Assembly (NCBI GenBank): GCA_002483085.1
Contig: DLHF01000073.1
Span: 1 to 64,000, forward strand
Direction of reading: 5' to 3'
DNA from: Ignavibacteria bacterium UBA7675
GTDB lineage: Bacteria; Bacteroidota; Ignavibacteria; Kapaibacteriales; UB7675
Length of the DNA stretch: 64,000 nt
How positions within the stretch are numbered: the first letter of the stretch is position 1; every line of letters starts with the position of its first letter. The translations under genes and the position numbers were made by a program. Shown piece after piece: positions 28,835 through 37,618 of this stretch. The notes below the pieces were generated by a model. The model was not told where the DNA came from. It did no database searches and was given only the letters and a program-made list of their open reading frames with translations.

Positions 28835-30508
28835 TCAGCCTTCCCGCCTGAATACCACAGATGGAAAATAGTGCTGAAAGGGCGGAGCTGCTACCAGCTC
28901 ACCGAGCACAGAAAGGATGGTATCGCAGCCAAACTTATTGGCAAAATACACCCATCCTGCTGTGCGCTCCTGGAGCGAATGATCGGGGAACAGGGCCGCG
29001 TGAGCCTGGCGCAGTTTGCCAATCGCACCTTCCTCCTGCCTCTTCTGCGCGCGCGTTGCACGGGCTGAAAGCTGTTCAATCTGCTGCAGAGCGGTTGTCA
29101 TGGCCTTGCCAGTTGTGGGTACCAATGTAGCATCCACAGCACCAATTTTTTCTTCTAATCCCTGGAATATTTCGCGGACACGAGCTTCGGCCTCGGCAAA
29201 GGCAGTTGCGAGCTCAGGGCTTGCAATCGACGCAACAAATTCCCTCTCTACCTGCTCAATTGGCCTAAAGAACACGCTGGGAGCAAGCTGACGCTCTTCG
29301 AGGAATGTACTAAATTTCCGCTCTACTAATGTGGCTGAGTGCCTTGGAAGAAAGGCCGGCATTGTAGTATCGAACATCGCGTACAGTTCTTTAAGTTCTG
29401 CGGCATATCCCATTTCCCCGGGCCCTGCGATATAAGCAATAGTAGGCAGGATGATATCCTGTACAATCGGTCGTGTAAGCACCGTAGGCGAAAACCGCTG
29501 AGGCTCTTGGTCGATAATATCAAGGAGCTGCTGATGTGTATAGGTGTGATCTCCTGCGAGAAAGCTATCGCCGACTGTGTCAATACGATGCCTTTTCCCG
29601 TTGGTAATCATCATGCTATTGACGTCTACAGGCTCTGCCTGAATATGATAGTGCTGCTCTTTCAACTGCACGACTCCTTCTTTTACTGCCTTTGCCGACA
29701 CATCTGGAGCCTCGATGACACGGCGTAGCACGGGCGCCATCAGCCCCTTCTGCTGGAGTGCATAGGCGGAAACAAACAGAATACCCGTCGGCGCAAGGAT
29801 ATGATTGAGCGTACTCACAAACGAGGTAGTAATCCGCTCCCCCGTGGCATAAGCAGAACGAAGCATAGCCATCAGGCTCTCCGTGAAGTCCGTCGGCTGG
29901 AGAGCTGAAGCCAGCTCATCTAAAACAGTATCTGTCTGGCTCCAGCGGCGGGCACCTATGGGGGCACGAGCGTCTTCAGAAGGTTCGCTGACAGCTATAC
30001 GACATAGCCCTCCCTCGCGGTCCGGTACGGCAATCTGGGCAATTTCAATAAAATCGTGGTCGTTGTCTTCTACCCAAAACACCGGAACACAGCGAATATC
30101 GGGATATTGCTTCTGTATTTCTGCGGCTGCGGCTACGGCGCTCATAGCTTTGAGCAGTGTATAGAGCGGGCCGCCGAACAGCCCGGCCTGCTGCCCGGTT
30201 ACGACTACGGCTGTGTGGTCGTCTGCCAGAGCAGCCAGATTGCGGCTCTGAAGATCGCGGAGCTCTATGCCCGGCATTGTATCGCGTACAACATCGGCTA
30301 TAGCTGTGCGGTTGTAGCTGATAGCCAAGCGTTTGCGGATCATCTCGGGTTGAACAGAGGAAACAGAAACGTTCCCGGGAAACCGCGACATCAGGAATTC
30401 GTTGCCATGTACAGCGTCGACAAACAGGCGCGAAAATCCCGGCAGTACCGAGAAATCTACGGCCTGCACCGGCGGTGTATCTATTGCAGCAGAAGGAGTT
30501 ATAGTCAT
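28835..30508 (-). CDS. bshC: Bacillithiol biosynthesis cysteine-adding enzyme BshC
   Basis: A 557-residue protein of usual BshC length. Diagnostic motifs are VVVTGQQAGLFGGPLYTLLK, CVPVFWVEDNDHDF and IAYIAGPGEMGYAAELKELY, giving the class I aminoacyl-tRNA-synthetase-like core followed by a coiled-coil arm (about 430-510). Known role: joins L-cysteine to GlcN-malate in the last step of bacillithiol synthesis, the main cytoplasmic thiol in this lineage and in Firmicutes. bshA and bshB are not in the window. Its ATG overlaps the TGA of ligA by four bases (ATGA), so its translation is probably coupled to the ligase. Confidence 0.93.
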   Translation of the reverse strand: MTITPSAAIDTPPVQAVDFSVLPGFSRLFVDAVHGNEFLMSRFPGNVSVSSVQPEMIRKRLAISYNRTAIADVVRDTMPGIELRDLQSRNLAALADDHTAVVVTGQQAGLFGGPLYTLLKAMSAVAAAAEIQKQYPDIRCVPVFWVEDNDHDFIEIAQIAVPDREGGLCRIAVSEPSEDARAPIGARRWSQTDTVLDELASALQPTDFTESLMAMLRSAYATGERITTSFVSTLNHILAPTGILFVSAYALQQKGLMAPVLRRVIEAPDVSAKAVKEGVVQLKEQHYHIQAEPVDVNSMMITNGKRHRIDTVGDSFLAGDHTYTHQQLLDIIDQEPQRFSPTVLTRPIVQDIILPTIAYIAGPGEMGYAAELKELYAMFDTTMPAFLPRHSATLVERKFSTFLEERQLAPSVFFRPIEQVEREFVASIASPELATAFAEAEARVREIFQGLEEKIGAVDATLVPTTGKAMTTALQQIEQLSARATRAQKRQEEGAIGKLRQAHAALFPDHSLQERTAGWVYFANKFGCDTILSVLGELVAAPPFQHYFPSVVFRREG

Positions 30509-32562
30509 TGTATATTGATAAGATCAAAAAGTTCCGCTTCAGAAAGAACCGACACGCCAAGCTCGCGGGCTTTTTCTAATTTACTGCCCGCTTCCTCTCC
30601 GGCGAGAACATAACTCGTTTTTTTGCTCACTGAGCCCGATACTTTGCCGCCGTGCGACTCAATAAGTGCGCGGGCTTCGTCGCGTGTCATCGTAGGAAGT
30701 GTGCCAGTAAGCACAAATGTTTTACCCGCGAATGTATCCGAGGCGGGGGCAGCAGCCATACTATCGGACACCATACGCACGCCTGCATATTGGAGACGGT
30801 CGAGCATGGCAATTGAATTTTGATCCTGCATGAACTGCAACATCGAGTCGGCCATGCGCTCGCCTATACCATTAATAGCCGTAAGTCGCTCTGCTGTCGC
30901 CTCCTTTAGCTGGCCTATATCGCTAAAATGCGCTGCGAGCAGCTTTGCAGTTTCTTCACCTACAAAGCGAATACCAATAGCATACAGCACGCGCGCAAAA
31001 GGCCGTTCTTTGCTTTTTTCGATAGCAGAGAGCAGATTGTCGGCCTTCTTCTCCCCCCAACGCTCCAAACCAACCAGCCCTTCGCGATGTGCATGCAGAT
31101 CGTAGATATCGGGAATCGACGTCAGCAGGCGCGCCTCCACAAGCTGGTCTACCACCTTGTCGCCAAGCCCTTCTATGTCCATAGCGTGGCGCGATGCGTA
31201 ATGCGTAAGCCGCCGCCGCACCTGCCATGGGCAGGCGGGATATTCGCAGTAGTAGTTCGCCTCATCTTCGTAGCGGTGCAAAGGCTGCTGCTCCGGGCAC
31301 GGGCAAATATGTGGGAATTCAAACGAAATGCTTTCATCAGAGCGCTGCGAAAGCACAACTTCCACCACTTTAGGGATAACTTCGCCGCCTTTTTCAATCA
31401 GCACGGCATCGCCAACGCGAATATCCTTTTCTGTGATAAAATCAGCATTGTGCAGGGTGGCGCGGCTTACTGTGGAGCCCGACACAAACACAGGTTCGAG
31501 GTCCGCCACCGGCGTCACCACACCTGTACGCCCTACCTGGTAAAAAATATCGCGCAGCACAGTCTGTACTTTTTGCGCTTCATACTTATAAGCCATTGCC
31601 CAACGCGGGAATCTAGAGACACTGCCAAGCGCATTCTGCTGAGCCACAGAATCGACTTTGACCACAATGCCATCAATCATAAATGGCAGGGTCGTGCGCT
31701 TTTGCTCCCACTCTTCTATAAAGGTAAAGACATCTTCTACTGTATTGCACAAGGAGGACACGCCAGTAGGAAAGCCAAGCGTGCGTAAAAGATCAAGTCC
31801 CGCGCTGTGGGTACCGGTGGCAGCACCATCAACGGCCAGATAGTAGCACAGTATTTGCAGCGGGCGAGCAGCCACTTCGCGGGGATCCTGGAGCTTAAGC
31901 GTACCAGCCGTAAGGTTTCGCGGATTGGCAAATCGCTTTTCGCCTTCGGCCTCGCGCTCTTCGTTGAGCGCTACGAAATCGTCGTTGAGCATGTAGACTT
32001 CGCCCCGCACTTCAAAATTCATCAGGCCATCACTATCCAGAGCACCTCGGCGTGCTATAAGTGGAATCGAGGCAATCGTGCGAAGATTCTGCGTAATATC
32101 ATCACCAACCACACCATTACCCCGCGTTGCTCCAAGCGCAAACACACCGTCGCGATATTGCAAGCTCACGGCCACGCCGTCGTATTTTAGTTCGGCCACA
32201 TAGCGGTAGTTCGTCGTGTCGAGCACTTCCCGCACGCGGCGGTCAAAGTCCAGCACTTCCTCGCGGCTATAAGTATTTGCAAGCGAAAGCATGGGCCTGT
32301 CGTGGACAACCTGGGCAAATTCTTTCAGCGGCTCGCCCGATACACGCTGCGTAGGAGAGTCCGAAGATATATACTGGGGGTACTCGCGTTCGAGCTCGCT
32401 AAGCTCCTGCAACAGTAAGTCGTACTGCCTGTCGGAGATCACAGGTTGTGCCTCTACATAGTAGTGATAGTCGTGTGTACGTATCTGGCTGCGCAGCTCG
32501 CCAATGCGGTGCAGTATGGCTTCGCCGTCGTCTTCGCTGCTATACAGGGGTAATTGTGACAT
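30505..32562 (-). CDS. ligA: NAD-dependent DNA ligase
   Basis: A 685-residue protein with the full LigA order. The Ia domain is followed by the adenylation domain, with the AMP-accepting Lys in AELKYDGVAVSLQYRDG. Next come the OB fold, a four-Cys zinc finger (CPCPEQQPLHRYE ... YYCEYPACP), helix-hairpin-helix repeats (DIEGLGDKVVDQL, INGIGERMADSML) and a C-terminal BRCT domain (about 610-685, FAGKTFVLTGTLP). It seals nicks in replication and repair using NAD+. It is the essential replicative ligase in most bacteria. It is first of a two-gene unit with bshC. Confidence 0.97.
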   Translation of the reverse strand: MSQLPLYSSEDDGEAILHRIGELRSQIRTHDYHYYVEAQPVISDRQYDLLLQELSELEREYPQYISSDSPTQRVSGEPLKEFAQVVHDRPMLSLANTYSREEVLDFDRRVREVLDTTNYRYVAELKYDGVAVSLQYRDGVFALGATRGNGVVGDDITQNLRTIASIPLIARRGALDSDGLMNFEVRGEVYMLNDDFVALNEEREAEGEKRFANPRNLTAGTLKLQDPREVAARPLQILCYYLAVDGAATGTHSAGLDLLRTLGFPTGVSSLCNTVEDVFTFIEEWEQKRTTLPFMIDGIVVKVDSVAQQNALGSVSRFPRWAMAYKYEAQKVQTVLRDIFYQVGRTGVVTPVADLEPVFVSGSTVSRATLHNADFITEKDIRVGDAVLIEKGGEVIPKVVEVVLSQRSDESISFEFPHICPCPEQQPLHRYEDEANYYCEYPACPWQVRRRLTHYASRHAMDIEGLGDKVVDQLVEARLLTSIPDIYDLHAHREGLVGLERWGEKKADNLLSAIEKSKERPFARVLYAIGIRFVGEETAKLLAAHFSDIGQLKEATAERLTAINGIGERMADSMLQFMQDQNSIAMLDRLQYAGVRMVSDSMAAAPASDTFAGKTFVLTGTLPTMTRDEARALIESHGGKVSGSVSKKTSYVLAGEEAGSKLEKARELGVSVLSEAELFDLINIQ

Positions 32563-32720
32563 GGAATAAGAAAAACAATAGAAATCGGGAACGGTCTACT
32601 CAATTTTCCCATCGGCAAAATTACACAAAATTCGTATGATGCAATCTATTACCCATCGAAAACATTAGATGGGTGGATAAATAGTAGGATATGGCGCTAT
32701 CTGGCAGGTATAAAAACAAC

Positions 32721-32750
32721 AAACCCGAAGGCGTCCCCTCCTTCGGGTTT
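32721..32750. other. Isolated strong hairpin
   Basis: Arms AAACCCGAAGG (32721-32731) and CCTTCGGGTTT (32740-32750) enclose CGTCCCCT. Read on the minus strand it is followed by GTTGTTTTTA, so it could be a terminator, but no gene ends nearby on that strand. It may end an unannotated short RNA. Confidence 0.6.
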
Positions 32751-33004
32751 GCAACGTACACACAGAGTAACCATTACTACGGAGTTATATTGCTGTATGC
32801 ACAATTTCTTCTTTTGTCGCAAAGCGTGTTAAGCGCTTCTGATGACAATAACACAGGTAATGTCAATCGGTCTCAGTAAAAGGTCATTTTTTTTGATTTT
32901 TTCTTCGGTCGCTGTCCACATATATTTGTTGTCTATTCATCTGAAATTTTCCATAATATATACGCTGAAATTGTTTATTATTCCGTCTGTGTTGCTGCCA
33001 TGAT

Positions 33005-33165
33005 GATAACGCAGACGTCTCCGGCCTTGCGCTGGGTCGCTGCACCGCGCTGCACAGCCGCCGCGTAACCGTTCGCCCCCTTTCGCAACGGGGTATTGTA
33101 AGAACGCAATACGCAGACGGGACAGCCGGTGCCCGAGAGATGCCCGTACCACGCTGCCTGATCAG
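33005..33165 (+). repeat. Dispersed intergenic repeat, degenerate copy with A-like and B-like ends
   Basis: GGCCTTGCGCTGGGTC with CTGCACCGCGCTGCACAGCC resembles motif A. GATGCCCGTACCACGCTGCC at the right resembles the end of motif B. GTATTG and CAATAC near 33104-33121 pair in a small inner hairpin. Confidence 0.5.
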
Positions 33166-33337
33166 AAGCACATGCAGCAGCAAACTATTCGCTGTATATC
33201 TCTTTACACCTATCGGGAAAACATATGAGTCCGAATTACTTGGATATGTGTACTGAAATTTTTTGCACCCTTTTCCCACTTGCTGTGTTATTAAGGCTAG
33301 TCGGAAAAAAGGTGCCTTGTCCGCTTTGCCAACCTAC

Positions 33338-33901
33338 ATGAAACGTCCCTACTCTATATATTCCGACAGAGAGTTGTTTCTTTACCTGAAAGGTTCAAAG
33401 GAGGAATCCGAAGCAGCATTTACGGAATTGTACAACCGTTATGCTTCGCGTATACACGCTTATTGCTACAGGGTGGTGGGGAATACAGAACAGGCTGAGG
33501 ATATTTTCCAAGAAACGTTTTTGCGATTCTACCGAAGTGCACAGAATGAACGGAACATGACAAATGTACCGGGCTATTTGCTTACGATAGCCAGAAATTT
33601 GTGCCTAAATCACAAACGCGACCGGCGCCAGACAGTATCGATAGACACACTGCAATTCAGTGCTGAAGAAGAGCATGCTCAGGACAAGACAGAATTACTC
33701 GAACTGATTACCATGGCTCTGGAGTTGCTCGAATTCGAATACCGAGAAGCATTTGTACTCAGGGAATACAACGGTCTTTCTTATGCACAAATTGCCGAAG
33801 TGGTAAAAACGACAGTACCGACGATCAAAACCCGGGTGTTCCGGGCAAAGCAAAAGATCAAAGCTATTCTGACTCCCTACCTCAAGGATTTGTCAGAATA
33901 A
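33338..33901 (+). CDS. ECF-type RNA polymerase sigma factor
   Basis: Started at the ATG at 33338 (187 residues). Region 2 is seen in EAAFTELYNRYASRIHAYCY and NTEQAEDIFQETFLRFYRSA, with a DNA-melting segment around NVPGYLLTIARNLCLNHKR. Region 4 is seen in FEYREAFVLREYNGLSYAQI with AEVVKTTVPTIKTRVFRAKQ as helix-turn-helix. It directs RNA polymerase to a specific promoter set and should be held inactive by the product of the next gene, 36 bases downstream. A longer frame back to 33263 has no support. Its ribosome binding site is weak, which would keep basal levels low. Confidence 0.92.
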   Translation: MKRPYSIYSDRELFLYLKGSKEESEAAFTELYNRYASRIHAYCYRVVGNTEQAEDIFQETFLRFYRSAQNERNMTNVPGYLLTIARNLCLNHKRDRRQTVSIDTLQFSAEEEHAQDKTELLELITMALELLEFEYREAFVLREYNGLSYAQIAEVVKTTVPTIKTRVFRAKQKIKAILTPYLKDLSE

Positions 33902-33937
33902 AACGTCGAAAAATTTCTCTACTATACAGCTTACGCT

Positions 33938-35179
33938 ATGGATTACTCTACTCTGCTTCTCGAATTTATGGATGGTACGTTGGAGGGAACCAATGAGTTG
34001 GCTCTTTTTAATGCCCTGTCTTCAAACGAGGAACTGCGGGCCGAGTTCAAACATTTGCTCGCTATTTCCTCCTCCGTGCGGAACGATATTACACCGTTTC
34101 TTCCGCCAATCAGCTCGACACAGCATATTTTTACGCAGCTAGGCTTTACTCCCCCTCTGCCGGTGCTAGAGGCCGCAGTAGGAACTGCAGCCGGAGTAAT
34201 GGCAGCTTCTGCTGGCAAGTCTGTGCTGTCGAATATATCTCGCTTCTTTCCGGCTATGGCTTCGGCAGTCCTCGCTTCGCTTACAACTGCCGCTATATTT
34301 ATATCGCTCGGCGGGCAACAGCAGGAGCCCCTGCCTCCTGGCTCAATAGCACATGCGCCGCGCACACCTTCGCTCGACCGCATTGTGGCTCATAATCTCG
34401 GTGCCGGTAATGCACAGTTGCCGCAAGCTGCTGCCCAGCAAACACCCGTGCACGAAGTAGTCCGCTATGTGTACATTCCACAGCCTGTAGCACAGCAAAG
34501 CCAAAGCGAAGAAACTGCTGTACCGGTGGCAACAACCGAACCAGAACACACCGAGTACCAAACGCCTGAAGCAATCAGGCATGCGATGGCGCTGTCGGCT
34601 CAGCTTGGCTCATCAGAACTGCCTAAGCCAGATGCACGGCTTACGAGTACAAAGCCAGTGGCCATCCTGTCGGCAGGCAACTGGTGGGAATCCTCTCCCG
34701 CCGCCCTTACTGTAGAGCTGCGCGATAATGTATCTCTGTCGTTCCCAAGTGCTACTGTCGAGCCTACAACAACTTCGTGGTGGAACAACAAATCGCTAAG
34801 CCTCCTTTATGCGTTGAGCGACCGCCAGTCCGTTGGTGTTGAGCTCGGTCAAGAAGCATTTTTCCAGCGATTTGAAGCCCGCAACGCAGCGGGACGACGC
34901 TATCAGTACGAGCAATCGCCAGTCCTGCAATGGGCAGGTGTTGCATACCGTTTCTCAATTTCCGAAATTGGTGCATTCAACCCGTTTGGCCAAGTGGTAC
35001 TCGGCGGTACAAGAGTAGGCTATCTCGGCAAGACAATGGTCGGGGTCAATTACACGCCCACTCCGTCGCTGCGGCTAACCGCCGGTATTGAAGGCAGCCT
35101 GCTGTACTATCCAGTGCAAGGCTCCTTGTACCGTTCTGGAAAGCTCGGCTTCTCCTACGGGATTGGTTTTACCTTCTGA
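33938..35179 (+). CDS. Putative dual membrane-spanning anti-sigma factor (anti-sigma, TM helix, linker, beta-barrel)
   Basis: A 413-residue protein just after the ECF sigma gene. Residues 1-50 (LLLEFMDGTLEGTNELALFN, EELRAEFKHL) match the N-terminal helices of anti-sigma factors, without the zinc-binding Cys. A single membrane helix lies at about 104-125 (AMASAVLASLTTAAIFISLG). Residues 126-255 are a Pro/Gln/Ala-rich, probably disordered linker long enough to cross the periplasm. Residues 255-413 are alternating beta strands (NKSLSLLYALSDRQSVGVEL, LRLTAGIEGSLLYYPV) ending in aromatic FTF, like a small outer-membrane barrel of about eight strands. This matches the dual membrane-spanning anti-sigma (Dma) architecture reported in Bacteroides thetaiotaomicron. 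Function here is inferred. Confidence 0.75.
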   Translation: MDYSTLLLEFMDGTLEGTNELALFNALSSNEELRAEFKHLLAISSSVRNDITPFLPPISSTQHIFTQLGFTPPLPVLEAAVGTAAGVMAASAGKSVLSNISRFFPAMASAVLASLTTAAIFISLGGQQQEPLPPGSIAHAPRTPSLDRIVAHNLGAGNAQLPQAAAQQTPVHEVVRYVYIPQPVAQQSQSEETAVPVATTEPEHTEYQTPEAIRHAMALSAQLGSSELPKPDARLTSTKPVAILSAGNWWESSPAALTVELRDNVSLSFPSATVEPTTTSWWNNKSLSLLYALSDRQSVGVELGQEAFFQRFEARNAAGRRYQYEQSPVLQWAGVAYRFSISEIGAFNPFGQVVLGGTRVGYLGKTMVGVNYTPTPSLRLTAGIEGSLLYYPVQGSLYRSGKLGFSYGIGFTF

Positions 35180-35192
35180 GGCTGAGGCATGT

Positions 35193-35855
35193 ATGCCCGC
35201 GTTCTATCGATCTTTCTCTCTATTGCTGCTGTCGGCGATCCTCGCTCTGTGTTCCTGCGATTCGTCGCTTGATGTAGATGCAAAGAACCGCAAGGAAATT
35301 CCGCTCGACCCTGCGGATACATCGGCTCGTATTTTCCCTGACTCTATAGAGTTTGAGCTTTATCTCAAAAATGGTTGGGACGACAGCAGAATACGCCTTT
35401 ACCCCGATACGGGTTCAGTGCATATTTCTCTTGATACAATAGGCCCTATTCCCATACTCTGGGCTAATATAGAGTATTCACTTCATGATACAATTACCAG
35501 TAAGAATAGCACGACGCGGATTCTGCTTCGCAATGTGAGGCTGCGTGCGGATTCTGTTGCGGTCGACCGTATGTACCAAATGAGTGGCAGCCCGGATAAT
35601 GGCAATGGAACAAGTGTGGGTATTGTGCGCTATGATGGCAGCTTCCCGTTGGATACTCTTACTATTGTTCCCCCATCTCAACCAGAGCAAGTACAGAGCT
35701 ACGCTACACTCTCTCTGGCTCCGACCGACTCGGGCGTATCTGGAGTTAAAAAAATCACAGGGGTGTACACGTTCTCTGCCATACTCTATGATGTAGCTTC
35801 CCAGCAAATTATTTCTCTCCCGCTGGAAGGTCTAATCAGTATTTACTGCCATTAA
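35193..35855 (+). CDS. Putative lipoprotein in the sigma/anti-sigma operon
   Basis: Started at the ATG at 35193 (220 residues), 13 bases after the anti-sigma stop, with GAGG upstream. A lipobox (LALCSC, Cys at about residue 23) predicts lipid attachment. The mature part is beta-rich without a family I recognise (GSVHISLDTIGPIPILWANI, RILLRNVRLRADSVA). The position suggests that it belongs to the same regulon or senses with the barrel. Its last 20 bases overlap the 3' end of the photolyase gene on the other strand. Confidence 0.8.
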   Translation: MPAFYRSFSLLLLSAILALCSCDSSLDVDAKNRKEIPLDPADTSARIFPDSIEFELYLKNGWDDSRIRLYPDTGSVHISLDTIGPIPILWANIEYSLHDTITSKNSTTRILLRNVRLRADSVAVDRMYQMSGSPDNGNGTSVGIVRYDGSFPLDTLTIVPPSQPEQVQSYATLSLAPTDSGVSGVKKITGVYTFSAILYDVASQQIISLPLEGLISIYCH

Positions 35856-37197
35856 TCCCCTTGTACTCTTGTGCTGCGTCAGCAAATGCCAGCAGGGTGC
35901 GTTTGCGGGCTTGTAAGTGGTCGACCACTGGTGTTGCATAGCGGCCTGTGTACAGTTCTGGAATCCATTTGCGACAGTATTCGTCGTGCGGATCGAATTT
36001 TTTACGCTGATTCTCCGGATTAAATATCCGAAAATAAGGAGCGGCATCGCACCCCGTACCAGCAGCCCACTGCCAGTTGCCATTGTTCGCAGCCAGATCA
36101 TAGTCGAGAAGCTTTTCGGCAAAATACGCCTCGCCCCACCGCCAGTCTATCAGCAAATCTTTTACTAAGAAGCTCGCAACTGCCATGCGCACGCGGTTGT
36201 GCATAAACCCCGTTGCATTGAGCTGGCGCATTCCCGCATCTACAAGTGGGAATCCTGTCTTTCCTTCGCACCACAGCCGGAACTCAGTATCGTTGTTGCG
36301 CCATCGTATTCCGTTGAACTCCCGCCGATAGCACGAGTCTACAACATCAGGGCGGTGATACAGCACCATTATAAAAAATTCCCGCCAGATCAATTCGCTC
36401 AGCCAGACCTCGCTGTACTCACGCCCAAGACGTACCATATTCCGCACGCTTACAGTGCCAAAGCGCAAATGCACTCCTGTGTGCGTCGTGGCGTCAAGCG
36501 CAGGAACATCGCGGTTGGCAGCATAGGCTCGGAGCGTGTGCTCATCGGTACACGGCGGTGAGAATTCGGTAGCCGACGACGTCGTGAAGCCTACGTATTC
36601 TATGGGCAGCAACGTTGTTTTTCCACGCGCTATATTTCCGAGATAATTCTCCGAAGGAAAGGACTCTACGTCTGCCGTGGCTTCGAGCCATTTCGCCTTG
36701 TATGCAGTAAAGACCTGAAATGGCGTGCCCTGCCCCGTTAGTATTTCGTTTTTTGCATGTATTACCTGATCCTTGAATAGGCACAGTTGGCTGCCATGTT
36801 CCTGTAGCAGAGCGCCGACTTCGCCGTCGCGTTTGCGGGCATAGGGTTCGTAGTCTTCATTGGCAATGACAGCCTCAATTTTATAGCGATCAAGCATTCG
36901 TCGAAATACATCAATTGGACGCCCGCTGAGCACTAGCAAACCGCTGCCGCACATCTCTAATCGCTTGTGCAGATCATCCATCGCTTTGTGTATAAACTCT
37001 ATTCGCCTGTCGGCACGGCTGTGAAGTTGGCCGAGTATATCGGTGTCAAATATGAAAAGTGGGATAACTGGGCTTGTAGACCGTAGCGCGTGATACAATC
37101 CCGCATTATCGTGCAGACGCAAATCGCGCCGAAACCAAAAGATGCTGGCAGAGCCATGGACATCAAACTGGGCAAGATGGTTTTCGGGAAATAACAT
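35836..37197 (-). CDS. phr: Deoxyribodipyrimidine photolyase (class I CPD type)
   Basis: A 453-residue protein with both photolyase halves. The N-terminal antenna-binding Rossmann-like domain has SIFWFRRDLRLHDNAGLYHA. The C-terminal FAD domain has FPLVDAGMRQLNATGFMHNR, VRMAVASFLVKDLLIDWRWG and DYDLAANNGNWQWAAGTGCD, including Trp residues of the electron-transfer chain. It uses light to split cyclobutane pyrimidine dimers. A (6-4)-type activity is less likely given these motifs. A 6-base inverted repeat, ACATAG/CTATGT, covers the start codon (37194-37211) and could be an operator. It converges with the lipoprotein gene with a 20-base overlap. Confidence 0.93.
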   Translation of the reverse strand: MLFPENHLAQFDVHGSASIFWFRRDLRLHDNAGLYHALRSTSPVIPLFIFDTDILGQLHSRADRRIEFIHKAMDDLHKRLEMCGSGLLVLSGRPIDVFRRMLDRYKIEAVIANEDYEPYARKRDGEVGALLQEHGSQLCLFKDQVIHAKNEILTGQGTPFQVFTAYKAKWLEATADVESFPSENYLGNIARGKTTLLPIEYVGFTTSSATEFSPPCTDEHTLRAYAANRDVPALDATTHTGVHLRFGTVSVRNMVRLGREYSEVWLSELIWREFFIMVLYHRPDVVDSCYRREFNGIRWRNNDTEFRLWCEGKTGFPLVDAGMRQLNATGFMHNRVRMAVASFLVKDLLIDWRWGEAYFAEKLLDYDLAANNGNWQWAAGTGCDAAPYFRIFNPENQRKKFDPHDEYCRKWIPELYTGRYATPVVDHLQARKRTLLAFADAAQEYKGINGSKY

Positions 37198-37363
37198 AGC
37201 ATTTTCTATGTGTGGAACAATCTACAATCTCGCTGGGTAAAACCGCCAGATGCCAGCGTAAATAGACGGCTAAACACAAGAAAAAACAAAAGAGTTTCGC
37301 AAGGCATAAGTAAAATTTGTAATCATATAGTTTATTTAACCATCTCTGTTATTGGAGTTTTTT

Positions 37364-37513
37364 ATGCTCTGGACAATATTTATCATTCTGCTGATTCTGT
37401 GGCTGCTCGGTCTGGTTACCTCCTACACATTAGGCGGATTTATTCATATCCTTCTGGTAGTTGCACTTGTGGTCATTATCATCCAGATCATCCAGGGGCG
37501 CAGAGTTGTCTAA
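37364..37513 (+). CDS. Tiny membrane protein, lmo0937/DUF5670-like
   Basis: A 49-residue protein starting with ATG 6 bases after GGAG. The sequence starts MLWTIFIILLILWLLGLVT, then SYTLGGFIHILLVVALVV and ends QGRRVV, so it has two membrane helices around a short Gly loop. This is the pattern of the lmo0937/DUF5670 family, which is common in stress-related loci across Bacteroidota and Firmicutes. Its role is unknown. It lies 105 bases upstream of the DUF892 protein gene and may be co-transcribed with it. Confidence 0.82.
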   Translation: MLWTIFIILLILWLLGLVTSYTLGGFIHILLVVALVVIIIQIIQGRRVV

Positions 37514-37618
37514 CCCGCCTGTAGATGATTGCCTCTCGGCAATCGCAACCGGCTCATGAACGCTCGCAGCTATACGTTTATCAACAACTACAATATTTCT
37601 GCCAAGGGAATAGGTACT

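Larger units (their letters stand above)
32563..33337. other. Divergent intergenic region with a hairpin and repeat remnant
   Basis: About 775 bases between ligA (minus) and the sigma factor gene (plus). No credible gene is visible; the open frames here are short and have repeat-derived composition. It holds a strong hairpin at 32721-32750 and a motif A/B-like repeat at 33005-33165, and otherwise is AT-rich. Promoters for both flanking genes must lie here, but I cannot place them. Confidence 0.6.

Noticed and set aside
32884..33279. Minus-strand open frame of 131 codons in the ligA-sigma spacer
   Set aside because: It overlaps the degenerate repeat copy, has repeat-like composition and no ribosome binding site or family resemblance.
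33263..33337. N-terminal extension of the sigma factor
   Set aside because: The added residues have no sigma family similarity, and the ATG at 33338 gives the normal length.
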